A stretch of DNA of 64,000 nt from Fundicoccus_A sp052115865 (GCF_052115865.1 NZ_JBQKME010000011.1:18404-82403); one strand, 5' to 3'; numbered from the stretch's first letter, positions 9,385 to 19,394 are shown. The notes: generated by a model from the letters alone, not told the origin. Numbers and translations are program-made.

Positions 9385-9987
9385 TTATCCCTCTTTTCTT
9401 ACATAAATTTTTGATCCTTGTACTCGCTCAACATAAATAGGAGTGTTTGCTGGAATCATATCTTCATTACTAATAACTTCAAAAAATTCATCATTGAAAT
9501 TTGCGCGTCCAACAGGTCTTAATGATGTAACTGTTACCCCATTTTGATTAACCAAGTAATCTAAAGTCTTACTACTTGTATAACCACTTTCAGTATTCAT
9601 GGAGGTATTTAAAACAAACTGCGGGCTTAATTGCAACTCCCTACCTAAAGCTAGATTAAGTGCTCCAACAATGAAAATTGATGCTAAAAGCGCAATGGTT
9701 GCGATTAAAACGGAGATAAAATCAATGTGAATCAAATATAAAGACGTCACAATAACTACAAAACCAGCTATTCCTGTTATACCAAAATCTGGCACATAAA
9801 ATTCGACAACAATTAATACAATCCCAAGGACAAAAAGTAAATAAATTAGCCAATTATCTGCTGGAAGACCAAAATACGCTCCAAATGTTATGAGACTGAG
9901 TCCAACATAAATGATCGAATATTTAGAAAATGCAGCTGTTGTAATAATAGCTGCTCCTAACATCAGAATAGCAATATTCAAAAACAT
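9385..9987 (-). CDS. NfeD family membrane protein
   Basis: Short-form NfeD protein, 200 residues: about four N-terminal membrane segments (to residue about 115), then a soluble OB-fold-like domain with RPVGRANFNDEFFEVIS and a terminal VERVQGSKIYVRKEG. NfeD partners of FloA are thought to help organise membrane microdomains. It lacks the ClpP-like protease part of long NfeD proteins. First gene of the nfeD-floA unit, with a good ribosome binding site (AAGGGGGAG). Confidence 0.92.
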   Translation of the reverse strand: MFLNIAILMLGAAIITTAAFSKYSIIYVGLSLITFGAYFGLPADNWLIYLLFVLGIVLIVVEFYVPDFGITGIAGFVVIVTSLYLIHIDFISVLIATIALLASIFIVGALNLALGRELQLSPQFVLNTSMNTESGYTSSKTLDYLVNQNGVTVTSLRPVGRANFNDEFFEVISNEDMIPANTPIYVERVQGSKIYVRKEG

Positions 9988-10008
9988 TTTAACTCCCCCT
10001 TTCTACTT

Positions 10009-10020
10009 CCATTATACCAT
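10009..10020 (-). promoter_or_regulatory. Extended -10 promoter of nfeD-floA
   Basis: On the minus strand TGGTATAAT gives a TG-extended -10 element (TATAAT at 10011-10016), about 24 bases before the nfeD ATG. No good -35 was found. Confidence 0.55.
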
Positions 10021-10094
10021 TACCGTACTTTCTAACATAGAAATAATTGAAATATCAGTCAAAAGTATGATTGTTCTATAAACCTCATTATTTG

Positions 10095-11258
10095 TTATAA
10101 ATCCGCATTTTTCTTAGCTAAAAAACTAGCTTTTGTTTTTTCTGCTTTTTCTTCACGTCGATTCATATCAAATTTCATTAATTTATAAATAGTTGCTCCC
10201 AATGGCACTCCGATTAACATTCCTGGAATCCCCATAACTCCTCCACCGATGGTTACTGCAATTAATACCCATAAGCCTGGTAAACCTAATGAATTTCCAA
10301 CGACTTTTGGATAAATAATATTTCCTTCTATTTGTTGTACAATAATAATAAATAATAAAAACATGAAAGCTTGTGTAGGCGATTGAACAATAATCAGTAT
10401 AAAACCAATTGCCCCTGATAAATAAGCTCCAATTAAAGGTATTAAAGCCGTCACACCTGTCAGCACACCGATCATCGCTGCATATGGCATTTGGAAAATC
10501 CACATACCTATTGTAACCATTGAACCTAAAATAAATGCTTCCATTACTTCACCTGTAATAAAATGCTCGAATGATTCATCCGCAACAGATATCACATAGA
10601 AAAATTTATTATAGAACGATTCAGAGAAATAAATTCGGATAACGCGTTTAAATTGCGCACCAAGTGTTTCCTTTGAAAACAAAACATAGATTGCAATCAT
10701 TAGTGATAACAAACCGTTCACAATAAATGAGAATAACGAACCTACTGTTGACAGGGTTGAACCGACTAAGCTGGTTGAAATATTATTCAGTACATTCACA
10801 ATATTTCGGACCATATTCGACCAATTAATATCTAAGGCATCAATAATCCCATTTAATTGCGGGAAATACTCGCTATATTCATTCGCCCAATCTTCTATTG
10901 CTGTAATTAAAACAGGGATGGAGTCAATTAAACCTAAAATAACAGAAACTAACTGTGGTATGATAATACCTGAAATAATGACCAAAACAGTTAAAATTGT
11001 GATGATCGCTAATAAAATACTCATTGGCCGACGAAGTTTAATGAGTGTTTGATTTTTTGTTTTAGGAAACCATATTTTCTCAAATCGCATCATTAAAATA
11101 TTCAGTATATAAGCCAAAACACCACCAATGACTAATGGTAAAGCTACCCTCCAAGCCATCTGTAAAAAGCTTACAACGGTAGTCCAATTTAGGACAGCTA
11201 AAAATAATAGCGCTACAAAAACAGTATAACTAATAATCTTTTTATCCTTGTCTGTCAT
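10095..11258 (-). CDS. AI-2E family transporter (PerM/YdbO-like)
   Basis: A 387-residue integral membrane protein with about eight membrane segments and the family C-terminal block GNSLGLPGLWVLIAVTIGG followed by GIPGMLIGVPLGA. Members include AI-2 exporters and cation/proton antiporters; the substrate here is unknown. It is monocistronic by appearance, divergent from the lipid operon with a 160-base gap that holds promoters for both directions. Confidence 0.9.
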   Translation of the reverse strand: MTDKDKKIISYTVFVALLFLAVLNWTTVVSFLQMAWRVALPLVIGGVLAYILNILMMRFEKIWFPKTKNQTLIKLRRPMSILLAIITILTVLVIISGIIIPQLVSVILGLIDSIPVLITAIEDWANEYSEYFPQLNGIIDALDINWSNMVRNIVNVLNNISTSLVGSTLSTVGSLFSFIVNGLLSLMIAIYVLFSKETLGAQFKRVIRIYFSESFYNKFFYVISVADESFEHFITGEVMEAFILGSMVTIGMWIFQMPYAAMIGVLTGVTALIPLIGAYLSGAIGFILIIVQSPTQAFMFLLFIIIVQQIEGNIIYPKVVGNSLGLPGLWVLIAVTIGGGVMGIPGMLIGVPLGATIYKLMKFDMNRREEKAEKTKASFLAKKNADL

Positions 11259-11283
11259 TACTCACTTCCTCTCTAGTGTGCTA

Positions 11284-11312
11284 ATTATAGCATTGACTAT
11301 AAAAGATTTAAA
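11284..11312 (-). promoter_or_regulatory. Promoter of the AI-2E transporter gene
   Basis: On the minus strand TTTAAA (11307-11312), 17-base spacer, TATAAT (11284-11289). Confidence 0.6.
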
Positions 11313-11357
11313 ATAAATTGGTCAGTGATATTTAATTAGAGTAAGATTTCATTTAAC

Positions 11358-11386
11358 TTTCATATCATCTTTAAAGTATCTATAAT
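11358..11386 (+). promoter_or_regulatory. Promoter of the lipid operon
   Basis: Perfect -10 TATAAT (11381-11386) with a weak -35 TTTCAT (11358-11363) at 17 bases. It lies about 35 bases before the first gene of the operon. Confidence 0.6.
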
Positions 11387-11420
11387 AGTGTATAACTATG
11401 TTTGGAAGTAGGAGAACAAG

Positions 11421-12014
11421 ATGTCAACCATTCTCAAAATGTATTTAACCTTGATGCCGGTTATTTTTGCAGGCATTGCCAATATGGTGTTTTGTAAAAG
11501 TGATTTATTTCAATCTTTAGCTTTTCCGATGGATCGTGGAAAAATATTTCTGGACGGAAAAAGACTACTAGGTGATAACAAGACCTGGAAAGGTTTCATA
11601 GGAATGATTGCTTTTGGAATAATCTTTCAAATTTTATGGTCATTGCTCTTTCAGCTTATACCACAATTGAATCAATGGCACTATATTTATCCTATTTACG
11701 GAAATTATTTTAAACTAAACCTTTATTTAGGATTTTTGTTAGGTTTAGCTTATGTTCTTTTTGAACTTCCCAATAGTTTTATCAAAAGACGTTTAGATAT
11801 TCCACCTGGGAAAAGTAGCGCTCAAAAGTTTTTAAAAGTGATATTTATTGGGGTGGATCAAGCTGATTCATTAATTGGATGTACACTAGTGATTGCATGT
11901 TTTGCTCCATTGACAGTGATTGAATTGTTAGGTTTTATCTTTTTTGGTTCCCTAACTCACCTAATCATTAATAGCTTTCTGTTTTATTTTAAATTAAGAC
12001 GTAATCGATTTTAG
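11421..12014 (+). CDS. CDP-archaeol synthase-like cytidylyltransferase
   Basis: Membrane protein of 197 residues in the CarS/DUF46 family, which activates a phosphorylated glycerolipid with CTP. Visible signatures are DGKRLLGDNKTWKGFIG (residues about 46-62), the basic/Pro-Gly loop SFIKRRLDIPPGKSS (about 121-135) and VDQADSLIGC (about 147-156), all hallmarks of CarS and CdsA-like enzymes. Five or so hydrophobic segments fit a polytopic protein. It heads a seven-gene operon whose next lipid genes resemble phosphatidylserine synthase and decarboxylase, so its product CDP-lipid would feed them. Whether the substrate is phosphatidic acid or an ether/prenyl lipid cannot be read from sequence. Confidence 0.85.
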   Translation: MSTILKMYLTLMPVIFAGIANMVFCKSDLFQSLAFPMDRGKIFLDGKRLLGDNKTWKGFIGMIAFGIIFQILWSLLFQLIPQLNQWHYIYPIYGNYFKLNLYLGFLLGLAYVLFELPNSFIKRRLDIPPGKSSAQKFLKVIFIGVDQADSLIGCTLVIACFAPLTVIELLGFIFFGSLTHLIINSFLFYFKLRRNRF

Positions 12015-12030
12015 TAAAGGAGGTCTGGAC

Positions 12031-14508
12031 ATGATATCAGAATTAAAGCATATTAAGAAACAGGATTCTTTGTTTGGTGGTAAGGTGAACGGACTGGTTC
12101 GTTTGCAACAATTAGGCTTTGAAGTGCCGAACGGACTTGTAATGGATGCAGACTTACTAAATGATTATCTATTACAAGCTTTCCCTAATTTTCCAGATGA
12201 TATTCACCAATACATAGAGCTAGACCCGTCTGAAACCCTAGCACAGCTTGATGCTGTTGCTTTCCCTAATAATATCATCACTGCAATTAATACTTTTTTT
12301 GATAAAAATAAAGTTTACATTGTTCGTTCTAGTGGATTATTGGAAGATGGATTAAAAACATCTTTTGCTGGCATCTTTGATTCAATCAGTGATTGTCATT
12401 CCCTTGAAGAAATTATGAGTGCCATCAGACAATGCTTAGTTTCTTTGTTCAAAGCTGAAGTCATACAGTATTTCCAAAATAATCGACTTCCTTTTGACCA
12501 ATTAAAAATGGCGGTTATTATACAAGAACAAATACAAGCAGACATTTCAGGTGTCGCATTTTCAATGAACCCTGTCCAAAACACTGACCAAGAGATGATG
12601 ATTGAATACATCCACGGATCAAATGAACAATTAGTTCAAGGAAAAGTAACACCTAAAAAAATCAGCTTACTTTGGAACATAATAAATATCCCTACAATTT
12701 TTGATTTTCCAATAGAAAAACTCGAAGAACTGCATCAAGTCGTATTAAAACTCAATCAAAATTTTGGTTACCCTATTGATATAGAATTTTGCATTCATGC
12801 CGATACTTTATATTTATTACAAGTACGTCCTATCTCTAGCATTTCGTCCATTGTTCCAGAAGGAAGTTGGACTAATGCAAATTTCCGGGACGGAGGTGTA
12901 GCTGCTCAACCGATTCCTAATTTAATGTGGTCACTTTACTATGCTTCATGGCAAAAATCACTGAGTTCATTTTTCATTGATAACCAACTTTTAAAGGAAG
13001 AAGATGTGCCTGAATTAATGTTGCGTCAGTATGCCTATCCCTATTGGAATATTGGCATTGTGAAATCTGTCATGCAACATATTCCTGGTTTTATTGAAAA
13101 AGAATTTGATGAAGAATTAGGAGTACAAAAAAATTACTTGGGTGATGGCAGAAAAAGTTCGATTTCTTTAAGTAGTTTATGGTATAGCATTAAAGTAGCA
13201 TTCCAATTGAATCAAACAACCAAGCGACATTTTAAGGCTGCCGAGTCAATAAGGGCAGATTTATTGGACAGTTATAGCCTTCATTTAGAGGCCATCAACG
13301 CATTATCGGATAAGTCTCCTCGCGAAGCCATTGAACTACTTTGGATCACATTGATTGAAGATGCATATATGGAAGCTGAAAGCACTTATTTTAAGCAAGT
13401 ATTTATTAATACCGTGCAGTTATCGATGAAAAAGAATTCTCTACTGAAAGTTTTAACGACTGAGCAGTTATTTCAGTTACTAAGTCATATTGGCAATATT
13501 TCTCATACAAAGCCAATTGATGCTTTACAAGCTATTCTTCACATCATCCAAGATAACGAAGTTCTTTTAAAGGATTGGAAAAATTGTTCTCCAGAAGAAC
13601 TTATAAAATGGTTTTCGAGTCATCCTGAACATTCTTTAACACAAGTCTTATTAAATTTTCAAAATGAATTTGGCTATCATTCTCAACGTGAATTATATTT
13701 GCTTGAACCATCCTATAGCGAATCTTTAAAACCAATCATTGAAATGATTCAGTGGTATATATCAAATCCAACTAGTCTAGATTTAGAATTGCAAGCAGCT
13801 TTCGATCAATCAGACATAAAGCAAATCCTAGAAACGATGGTCAAACCATCAAAAATAAATAAAATCCAAAAGCAAATAATGTATTTACGTCATATGATGT
13901 GGTGGCGTGAAGAATTTAAAGATATTTCAACCCGTTATTACCATTTAATTCGTCAAATCAGCTTGAAATTAGGTCAGCGATATCAGTCATTGGGCTACAT
14001 TAATGACAAAAATGACTTATTCTTTGCCACAAAAGAGAGCACTATTTCCTTTATTAAAAATGCCATCTCCATTGAAGATTTGCAAAGAGAAATAGCCTAC
14101 AATCAACTATATACCCAGTCCTATCGTCACTTTCAACCTGCAGGCGATCTATTTGAATCGATTCAAACGCCGCACGATAGTGGTAAATTGACCTTAAGTG
14201 GCTTAGGTGCAAGTAATGGAATTGTCACTGGAAAAGTTAAAGTCTTGAAGGATGTGAGTGATATCCATTCTTTAGAAGCAGGCGATATTTTAGTAACCAC
14301 TTTTACGGACACCGGTTGGTCGTATGCCTTTAGTATGATTGCAGGTTTAATTACTGAAACAGGTGGTGTCTTATGTCACGCTTCTATTGTTGCTCGTGAA
14401 TTTGATATTCCAGGGATTGTTGCTGCAACTGGCGCTTGTTCCCAACTTAAAACAGGCATGACCATTACTATGAATGGAAGTAATGGTGAAATTATTATTC
14501 ATAATTAA
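12031..14508 (+). CDS. PPDK-family dikinase-like phosphotransferase (first copy)
   Basis: An 825-residue enzyme with the N-terminal ATP-binding domain of PEP synthase/PPDK (VRSSGLLEDG near residue 105, then QEQIQADISGVAFSMNP near 175), a long unassigned middle, and the swivelling phosphohistidine domain at the C-terminus (GGVLCHASIVARE, catalytic His783). The PEP/pyruvate TIM-barrel domain is absent, so it cannot be a PEP synthase; the layout is that of rifampin phosphotransferase, which moves the beta-phosphate of ATP to an alcohol. In this operon I infer phosphorylation of a lipid or lipid precursor. AAGGAGG precedes the ATG. The substrate is unknown. Confidence 0.82.
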   Translation: MISELKHIKKQDSLFGGKVNGLVRLQQLGFEVPNGLVMDADLLNDYLLQAFPNFPDDIHQYIELDPSETLAQLDAVAFPNNIITAINTFFDKNKVYIVRSSGLLEDGLKTSFAGIFDSISDCHSLEEIMSAIRQCLVSLFKAEVIQYFQNNRLPFDQLKMAVIIQEQIQADISGVAFSMNPVQNTDQEMMIEYIHGSNEQLVQGKVTPKKISLLWNIINIPTIFDFPIEKLEELHQVVLKLNQNFGYPIDIEFCIHADTLYLLQVRPISSISSIVPEGSWTNANFRDGGVAAQPIPNLMWSLYYASWQKSLSSFFIDNQLLKEEDVPELMLRQYAYPYWNIGIVKSVMQHIPGFIEKEFDEELGVQKNYLGDGRKSSISLSSLWYSIKVAFQLNQTTKRHFKAAESIRADLLDSYSLHLEAINALSDKSPREAIELLWITLIEDAYMEAESTYFKQVFINTVQLSMKKNSLLKVLTTEQLFQLLSHIGNISHTKPIDALQAILHIIQDNEVLLKDWKNCSPEELIKWFSSHPEHSLTQVLLNFQNEFGYHSQRELYLLEPSYSESLKPIIEMIQWYISNPTSLDLELQAAFDQSDIKQILETMVKPSKINKIQKQIMYLRHMMWWREEFKDISTRYYHLIRQISLKLGQRYQSLGYINDKNDLFFATKESTISFIKNAISIEDLQREIAYNQLYTQSYRHFQPAGDLFESIQTPHDSGKLTLSGLGASNGIVTGKVKVLKDVSDIHSLEAGDILVTTFTDTGWSYAFSMIAGLITETGGVLCHASIVAREFDIPGIVAATGACSQLKTGMTITMNGSNGEIIIHN

Positions 14509-14520
14509 GTAGGTGATTTT

Positions 14521-15129
14521 ATGTTTATAGGTGAAAATGGTAAGTTTGTCATCATTACTTATTTAGGTGTTTTCTTCTCACTGTCAGCCATCGCTTTTGT
14601 CTTAAATCAACAGCTGACATTAGCTATGATGGCATTTATTTTAACCGGTATTTGTGATTTGTTCGATGGCAGCTTTGCGAGAATGTTTGATCGAACAGTC
14701 GCTGAAGAACAGTTCGGAGTTGAAATTGATTCTCTAAGCGATATGATTAATTTTGTAGCCTTCCCTAGTGTGATGCTACTTTCACAATATTCCGCGTCTT
14801 TTTTTTCGTTAATAGTAGTAGTGGTTTATGCTCTTTGTGCCATTAGTCGCTTAGCCCATTTTAATCGCTTGGCTAAAAACGAAGGACCCTCTCATTATTT
14901 TGTGGGTATGCCTGTTACTTATAGTGCTTTGTTTTTCCCACTACTTTATTTATTTGATCAATGGGCAAACCTAGGACAGTATCAGTTAATCAGTCATCTA
15001 ACAGCTTTGGTATTAGGATTTTTATTCATCTTAAATATCCGCATCCCCAAACCGAATCGTTGGGCTTATATCTTCTTTGCCGTTTTAGCTGTATTGACTT
15101 TAATTGGTTTAGGTATGGTCCAATGGTAG
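14521..15129 (+). CDS. pssA: CDP-alcohol phosphatidyltransferase, phosphatidylserine synthase-like
   Basis: A 202-residue membrane enzyme with the complete CDP-alcohol phosphotransferase signature: DLFDGSFAR (about 41-49), then G and two aspartates in FGVEIDSLSD (about 61-70). The following INFVAFP resembles the SFG-APA segment of phosphatidylserine and archaetidylserine synthases. It would exchange CMP of a CDP-lipid for serine at the membrane. Its stop overlaps the start of a phosphatidylserine-decarboxylase-like gene by seven bases, supporting the serine assignment. Confidence 0.84.
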   Translation: MFIGENGKFVIITYLGVFFSLSAIAFVLNQQLTLAMMAFILTGICDLFDGSFARMFDRTVAEEQFGVEIDSLSDMINFVAFPSVMLLSQYSASFFSLIVVVVYALCAISRLAHFNRLAKNEGPSHYFVGMPVTYSALFFPLLYLFDQWANLGQYQLISHLTALVLGFLFILNIRIPKPNRWAYIFFAVLAVLTLIGLGMVQW

Positions 15130-15989
15130 ATATTTATTATCGCGATCGTCAAACGGTTGATCATCCTATTGAGTTTAATTCCGATTTAGTTGAATTATTA
15201 TATGGGCGTTCTTGGGGACAAAAATTGTTGCCTATTGTGACCCAGCCATTATTTTCAAAGCTCTATAGCTTGATGGATTATTTGCCGATGTCAAAGCGAA
15301 AAATTGATTATTTTGTTGAAACTTTTCACATCGATTTGAACCAATATGAACAACAAAAGTATAAGCATTTTGCTGATTTTTTTACAAGAAAATTAAAACC
15401 AACTGCCCTTAAATTGCCTTCTTCTTCTGAAGTTATGGCAGTGGCTCAAGCTAAATTACAAGTTTTCACCATTGATAAGTCTTTAACCGTTGAAATTAAA
15501 AATCAAACTTATCAACTAACTGAGCTTATTCAAGATAACCAATTAGCGCCTAAGTTTGATGGCGGAATCTTATGTGTTTACCGACTAGCTTTAGAAGATT
15601 ATCACCGCTATTTAACGGCTGAAAGTGGAAAAATTCTTTTTCAAAAAAATATCACTGGAAAACTTCATTCCGTACGCGAACTAGCACAAACAAAGGCAGC
15701 CATCTTCAAAGAAAATAAAAGAGTTGTGACTGCTATTGAAACAGCCCATTTAGGAATAATTTTACAGATGGAAATTGGTGCTTTGCTAGTCGGAAAAATA
15801 AATAATTACAAACGCAAACAAGTATATAAAGGGCAAGAAAAAGGATGGTTTTCTCTTGGTGGTTCAACAATTGTCGTGGCTTATCCTGCCAACACCATTC
15901 AAATCGATCAAGATATATTGGATTACTCTAAATTAGGTATTGAAACGCAAGTTCAAATTGGCGAAAGGATTGGTAGCTACCATGATTAA
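15123..15989 (+). CDS. psd: Phosphatidylserine decarboxylase-like protein
   Basis: Pyruvoyl-dependent decarboxylase of 288 residues. Family marks: N-terminal IYYRDRQTV, RLALEDYHRY with the catalytic His region, ETAHLGIILQMEIGALLVGKI, and the self-cleavage motif LGGST near residue 256 whose Ser would become the pyruvoyl group. The start ATG at 15123 overlaps the pssA stop and gives the family N-terminus; a longer frame opening at 14961 only extends back through pssA in another frame. With pssA it would make an ethanolamine phospholipid, unusual for Lactobacillales. A copy of the GATATTTATT motif sits at codons 3-6. Confidence 0.87.
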   Translation: MVDIYYRDRQTVDHPIEFNSDLVELLYGRSWGQKLLPIVTQPLFSKLYSLMDYLPMSKRKIDYFVETFHIDLNQYEQQKYKHFADFFTRKLKPTALKLPSSSEVMAVAQAKLQVFTIDKSLTVEIKNQTYQLTELIQDNQLAPKFDGGILCVYRLALEDYHRYLTAESGKILFQKNITGKLHSVRELAQTKAAIFKENKRVVTAIETAHLGIILQMEIGALLVGKINNYKRKQVYKGQEKGWFSLGGSTIVVAYPANTIQIDQDILDYSKLGIETQVQIGERIGSYHD

Positions 15990-16887
15990 AAGACTGCATA
16001 TTTATTTTAAAGAAATGTATCCACTTATTTCTCGTTTCTTTTTAGCGATTATTTATTTCTTTGAAATCTATTTTCTATTATTACTCAATAAAAATATCTA
16101 TGATTTCTCCATTGGAATTCAAGAGTGGATTGGCGTACTAACAGTTTTCATTTTTTTAATGGTATTGAGAATTGCGGACGATTTTAAAGATTACGAACAT
16201 GACAAACGTCTTTTTTCTCATCGCCCCCTGCCTTCTGGTCAGGTTTATAAGAAAGACTTAGCAATTACTTTAGTGTTTGTTGTTGGCTTATCCTTCATAT
16301 TAAATCTCGTCTTTATGAATAATTTTGCTTGGTATTTATTTTTATTTATTTATGGGACATTAATGTCTTTATGGTTTTTTCAAAAAGATAAGATTCAAAA
16401 CTCACTTCCATTAGCATTGATTACACATAATCCTGTTATGATGGTATTGAATATTTATATACTTTCATTTGTCTGCTTTAAATACGATCTGCCACTAGTT
16501 TCTTGGACAACTTTTTTACTCGCCTTTACCATGTATTTCCAAAGTTTAATTTGGGAAATTTCACGCAAAATTCGAGCCCCCAAAGACGAAACAGAATATG
16601 TGACCTATTCACAATTATTTGGTTATGAAAAAGTCACGCGCTTTGTACGAAATTTAACGTTAATCGATATTATGACAAATATTCTCTTACTTTGGAATCT
16701 TTCGAAAATCGGTGTGGTGTTTATTGTGCTTAATGTGATTTGGATGATGGTTCAATTTCAACAATTTATTAAAGATCCAAATCATTTTAAATTAGTAGAC
16801 CGTGTTGAGCGTTATACTTATATTACAGAGATTACGATGGTTGCATCTGTAATTGTTCACTTAATTCAAATGAGGTTAAATTTATGA
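15982..16887 (+). CDS. UbiA family prenyltransferase-like membrane protein
   Basis: A 301-residue protein with about eight membrane segments and UbiA-type metal/diphosphate motifs: RIADDFKDYEHDK (about 65-77) followed by HRPLPSG, and a second loop SRKIRAPKDETEYVTYSQLFG split here as SRKIRAPKDE and TEYVTYSQLFG. UbiA enzymes transfer isoprenyl chains onto aromatic rings or, in archaea, onto glycerol phosphate. The start ATG at 15982 overlaps the psd end by eight bases, so translation is probably coupled. Placement beside CarS-, Pss- and Psd-like genes suggests a prenylated lipid product, which is inference. Confidence 0.82.
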   Translation: MIKRLHIYFKEMYPLISRFFLAIIYFFEIYFLLLLNKNIYDFSIGIQEWIGVLTVFIFLMVLRIADDFKDYEHDKRLFSHRPLPSGQVYKKDLAITLVFVVGLSFILNLVFMNNFAWYLFLFIYGTLMSLWFFQKDKIQNSLPLALITHNPVMMVLNIYILSFVCFKYDLPLVSWTTFLLAFTMYFQSLIWEISRKIRAPKDETEYVTYSQLFGYEKVTRFVRNLTLIDIMTNILLLWNLSKIGVVFIVLNVIWMMVQFQQFIKDPNHFKLVDRVERYTYITEITMVASVIVHLIQMRLNL

Positions 16888-19394
16888 TAAGAGAAGATAA
16901 GATAAATTCGTCAAATGGAAACAAAGCATATCATTCGTATATCATGCAAAAAGCTGGTTTAAATGTACCAGCTTTTGCTGTTTTTCGTTATGAATTGTAT
17001 TCAAAAACTGAAGTAAAGAAACAATTACAAGAATTTCAAGAAAGATATAATAAGCAAGAATTATCTTTAGAGGAACTTAGTCATCAATTAAAATCATTTG
17101 CAAAAGTTGCATTTGAAGAAGAAGATATGGATGAAGTATATGCGTATACACAAAGCTTTAGTAAACAAACTTCTTTTGCGATTCGTTCTTCGGCCAATGC
17201 CGAAGACCAAGCAAGGCAATCTTTTGCTGGACAGTTTAATACACAGAGTAACGTCAAGCCAGATCAGCTAGAAGTCGCTTTATTAAATACTTTATTATCT
17301 TTATATGAGCTATCAGCTCTCAATTATTTTTTAACACAAGCTATCAGCCTTGATGAAATCGAAATGATTGTGATGGTTCAAGAGATGATTGTAGGCGAAA
17401 TATCAGGTGTGTATTTTACTGCCAATCCACAAGGGATACTCAATGAGCATGTTATTGTTGCCGGCTTTGGTTTAGGGAGTGGCATTGTCGAAGATAAGGT
17501 ACCAACAAGCATGACAATCTTGCATCCCGATAGAGATGAAAACAAAGACATCCAACCCAATTTAGATGTCGCTTATAGTGAATTAAATCCAAACGCCCCT
17601 CATTTGAACCACAATCAAATTACTCAGTTGGTTGATATGGCTTACCAAGTTATGGGCTTGTTTGGGGATTTTTTAGACATAGAATTTACTTTCAAAAACA
17701 ATAGATTGTATGTTTTACAAGCACGGCAAATTACAACCTTGCCAGAAGGTCCGATATTTATCTTAGATAATAGTAATATTGTTGAATCTTATCCCGGTAT
17801 CTCGACTCCTTTGACTATTAGTTTTGTGAAAGAAGCCTATCGACAAGTCTTTAGAGGTCTGGCAAAAAGAGTATTGCGACAATCAGATGAACAGATTAAT
17901 CAATACGATAGCATTTTTTCGAATATGTTGGCAGATGTCAATAGTCGGATCTATTATCAAATTCATAATTGGTATGAACTCTTGCATATGTTACCTTTTT
18001 CAAAAAAGATTATTCCTATTTGGCAAGATATGTTGGGCGTTCGTAATCTGGAACAAGTTGCTCCAACCGTTAAGCTGTCTTTTATTGATAAATCACGCGT
18101 GATTTTTGGAATAATCCGGGCGTTTGTTAGGTCTCCACGAGCAATGGCCAAATTAGATGATGATTTTATACATATACAACAGCATTTTGAGTCTAACTAT
18201 TCAAAACAGGCAAGTATAAAAGAGCTGAGAAATTTATTTACAGAAATTAAAACGGCTATTCTCGAACAATGGGATATCACACTCATCAATGACCTTTATG
18301 CATTTATATTTACTGGACTTTTAAATAAATCACTTCAGCAACAAGCTGTACCTTCTGAAATTGCTGGCGTTTCACAGATTGAATCCATGAAACCGATGCA
18401 TGCGTTGAATAAAATTATTGAAGAGATTTCTTTAGAGAAAAATAAAGCTTATCAAGAGAAATTGTTTAATTTAAACGAAGATGAATTAGATGTGTTTTTA
18501 GCTAGAGACCAGCATCAGATGACACAAATGATTGTTCATTTTATTGATGAATTTGGCGATCGAGCGCCAGGAGAACTAAAGTTAGAGACCGTAACTTACC
18601 GCGTTCAACCTATTAAACTGATTCAAATGATTAAACAACAAACTACTAAACACCTATCCCAGCAGACTAAGTTACCTAACAATATAAAGAAAGATGAAAT
18701 AAAGCTACCATTCTTAAGTCGCTTTTTTAGAGAACATGCCATACTAGGAATTAAATACCGTGAAAGTTCTCGTATGAATCGAACGAGAATTTATGGAATG
18801 GTTCGAACCATATTTTTAACCATTGGTCAAAGATTTGTTGAAGCAAACATACTTGAAGAGGTTAGGGATATTTTTTATTTAACAATGGAAGAAATTTTCT
18901 CGATAGATGAAGATTTAAGTGTCAAATTATTGGTTGAGAAAATTAGGGATCGAAAACAACAACTAAAAGTTGACCAGCAACTTCCGGCATTTAATCGACT
19001 GGTATTTGTGGGAGAAGTTTTTAACCGCTACCCTTCAACCATCCAAAACATTGACCAAGACGAAGCTTATGAAACGGTATTACAAGGGATAGGCTGTTCA
19101 ACTGGTAGGATTAAAGCAGAGGTGATTGTGATTAATGATTTGCAAGCAATTGGCGATATTGATGTTCAAGGAAAAATCATTGTAACAACCATGACCGATC
19201 CTGGTTGGGTGTATTTATTAACACAGGCCATAGGCATAATTGCTGAAAAAGGGTCACTCTTGTCCCACACTGCCATTATTTCTAGAGAGTTAAAGATACC
19301 ATCCATTGTCAATGTTAAAAATGTCACGCAAAGACTTAAAACAGGTGAAGTCATTGAAATGGATGGTTTAAGTGGTCAGATTAAAAGAGTCTAA
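16884..19394 (+). CDS. PPDK-family dikinase-like phosphotransferase (second copy)
   Basis: An 836-residue paralogue in architecture of the first dikinase: ATP-binding domain (FAIRSSANAEDQ near residue 95 and SGVYFTANPQ near 175), a divergent middle, and a C-terminal phosphohistidine domain (GSLLSHTAIISREL, His795). Again the PEP/pyruvate barrel is missing. It overlaps the UbiA gene by ATGA. Sequence divergence from the first copy is large in the middle, the presumed acceptor-binding part, so the two probably phosphorylate different acceptors or the same lipid at different stages. No characterised substrate can be named. Confidence 0.82.
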   Translation: MIREDKINSSNGNKAYHSYIMQKAGLNVPAFAVFRYELYSKTEVKKQLQEFQERYNKQELSLEELSHQLKSFAKVAFEEEDMDEVYAYTQSFSKQTSFAIRSSANAEDQARQSFAGQFNTQSNVKPDQLEVALLNTLLSLYELSALNYFLTQAISLDEIEMIVMVQEMIVGEISGVYFTANPQGILNEHVIVAGFGLGSGIVEDKVPTSMTILHPDRDENKDIQPNLDVAYSELNPNAPHLNHNQITQLVDMAYQVMGLFGDFLDIEFTFKNNRLYVLQARQITTLPEGPIFILDNSNIVESYPGISTPLTISFVKEAYRQVFRGLAKRVLRQSDEQINQYDSIFSNMLADVNSRIYYQIHNWYELLHMLPFSKKIIPIWQDMLGVRNLEQVAPTVKLSFIDKSRVIFGIIRAFVRSPRAMAKLDDDFIHIQQHFESNYSKQASIKELRNLFTEIKTAILEQWDITLINDLYAFIFTGLLNKSLQQQAVPSEIAGVSQIESMKPMHALNKIIEEISLEKNKAYQEKLFNLNEDELDVFLARDQHQMTQMIVHFIDEFGDRAPGELKLETVTYRVQPIKLIQMIKQQTTKHLSQQTKLPNNIKKDEIKLPFLSRFFREHAILGIKYRESSRMNRTRIYGMVRTIFLTIGQRFVEANILEEVRDIFYLTMEEIFSIDEDLSVKLLVEKIRDRKQQLKVDQQLPAFNRLVFVGEVFNRYPSTIQNIDQDEAYETVLQGIGCSTGRIKAEVIVINDLQAIGDIDVQGKIIVTTMTDPGWVYLLTQAIGIIAEKGSLLSHTAIISRELKIPSIVNVKNVTQRLKTGEVIEMDGLSGQIKRV

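Noticed and set aside
14961..15122. Upstream extension of psd
   Set aside because: The added residues overlap pssA in another frame and do not belong to the decarboxylase family; ATG at 15123 gives the proper N-terminus.
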